The notes under the pieces were generated by a model. It saw nothing but the letters and a program-made list of their open reading frames with translations. It was not told where the DNA came from and searched no databases. 5,194 nucleotides of DNA from Acetobacteraceae bacterium (GTDB lineage Bacteria; Pseudomonadota; Alphaproteobacteria; Acetobacterales; Acetobacteraceae): NCBI GenBank assembly GCA_003133265.1, contig PKWQ01000015.1:1-5194 (forward strand). The letters are read 5' to 3'. A program made the translations under genes and the position numbers. This document shows, piece after piece, positions 4,890 through 5,194 of the stretch. The number at the start of each line of letters is the position of its first letter. Within the stretch, counting starts at the first letter, position 1.

Positions 4890-5194
4890 CGCTCGGAAGA
4901 TAAGCCGAAACGGGCCGCCGGAGAAGGAAAAATTGTACCTCAGTGCTGCGGGGGGGGGCCATCCGCATCGGGATCATTCAAGTCGGTATTGCGTTGATCA
5001 GCATCGGAATCCACATTTGCTTTGTCACTTTCCCTCGTTCATGCGGCTCGGCAAAGCTCATAAATCCTGCAGCGGATTTTGTGCTTCGATCGTGCGCTGG
5101 CGCGTTCAAGTCGCGGCTGCGCTGCCAATCCCAGCGCTCCTCCCAAGCCCCAACCGTTCTGCCCGCTGCAGGAGGTTCCGGACGGAGGAGGGGT
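4890..5194. other. 305-bp right-end region with no supported gene
   Basis: This region should include the promoter of the toxin-antitoxin pair; TACAAT on the minus strand (4937-4932) is a possible -10, but no good -35 accompanies it. A run of nine G lies at 4950-4958. TTCAAGTCG occurs twice (4979-4987 and 5105-5113). A plus-strand frame is open from ATG 5041 to the window end, without a ribosome binding site or recognised motif. The GGAGGAGGGG near the right edge could precede a gene beyond the window. Confidence 0.35.

Noticed and set aside
5137..5190. CTCCTCC / GGAGGAG inverted repeat near the right edge
   Set aside because: The 7-bp arms are purine/pyrimidine runs about 40 bases apart. 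This is more likely composition or a ribosome site for an outside gene than a hairpin.
5041..5194. Plus-strand frame open from ATG 5041 to the window end
   Set aside because: No ribosome binding site and no recognised motif; 51 open codons in GC-rich DNA are not unusual. It could be revisited with sequence beyond the edge.

Overview
The window looks like the replication and maintenance backbone of an alphaproteobacterial plasmid. The replication initiator is of the Pfam RepA_C type (plasmid-encoded RepA), which I associate with Acetobacteraceae, Rhizobiales and similar hosts. The insertion-sequence remnant at the left edge also resembles alphaproteobacterial IS701-family transposases. I cannot name genus or species from the sequence. 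No chromosomal housekeeping gene, rRNA or tRNA is visible.

Layout, left to right. (1) Positions 1-411 hold the 3' end of an IS701-family transposase gene, broken by a one-base frameshift in a C5A5 run. Its stop lies two bases before a CTAG that contains the rep stop codon. (2) Positions 414-1361, minus strand, hold repA, with a GTG start and a good ribosome binding site. (3) Positions 1362-1867 are a gene-free control region between repA and parA, which point away from each other. It holds six copies of a 16-bp iteron (consensus GTCNCAAGAGTCCAGG), an AT-rich stretch, a heptamer array running into a perfect 28-bp palindrome, and a 14-bp palindrome next to parA. (4) Positions 1868-3801 hold parA (an N-terminal helix-turn-helix fused to a Walker ATPase) and parB (a GERRxRA-type ParB), overlapping or nearly so. 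(5) Positions 3802-4320 have no convincing gene. (6) Positions 4321-4889, minus strand, hold a ParD/ParE-like antitoxin-toxin pair with a 4-base stop/start overlap. (7) Positions 4890-5194 have no gene I can support.

How the parts fit together: RepA probably binds the iterons to start replication and limit copy number. ParA and ParB, with centromere sites, segregate the plasmid. The toxin-antitoxin pair kills or arrests plasmid-free daughter cells. The strongest unlabelled signal is an exact 14-bp palindrome, TTCTGACGTCAGAA, that occurs once between the heptamer array and parA and once inside the parB coding sequence. I propose it as the ParB-binding site (parS). The heptamer array is a second, separate candidate operator or centromere, possibly read by the ParA helix-turn-helix.
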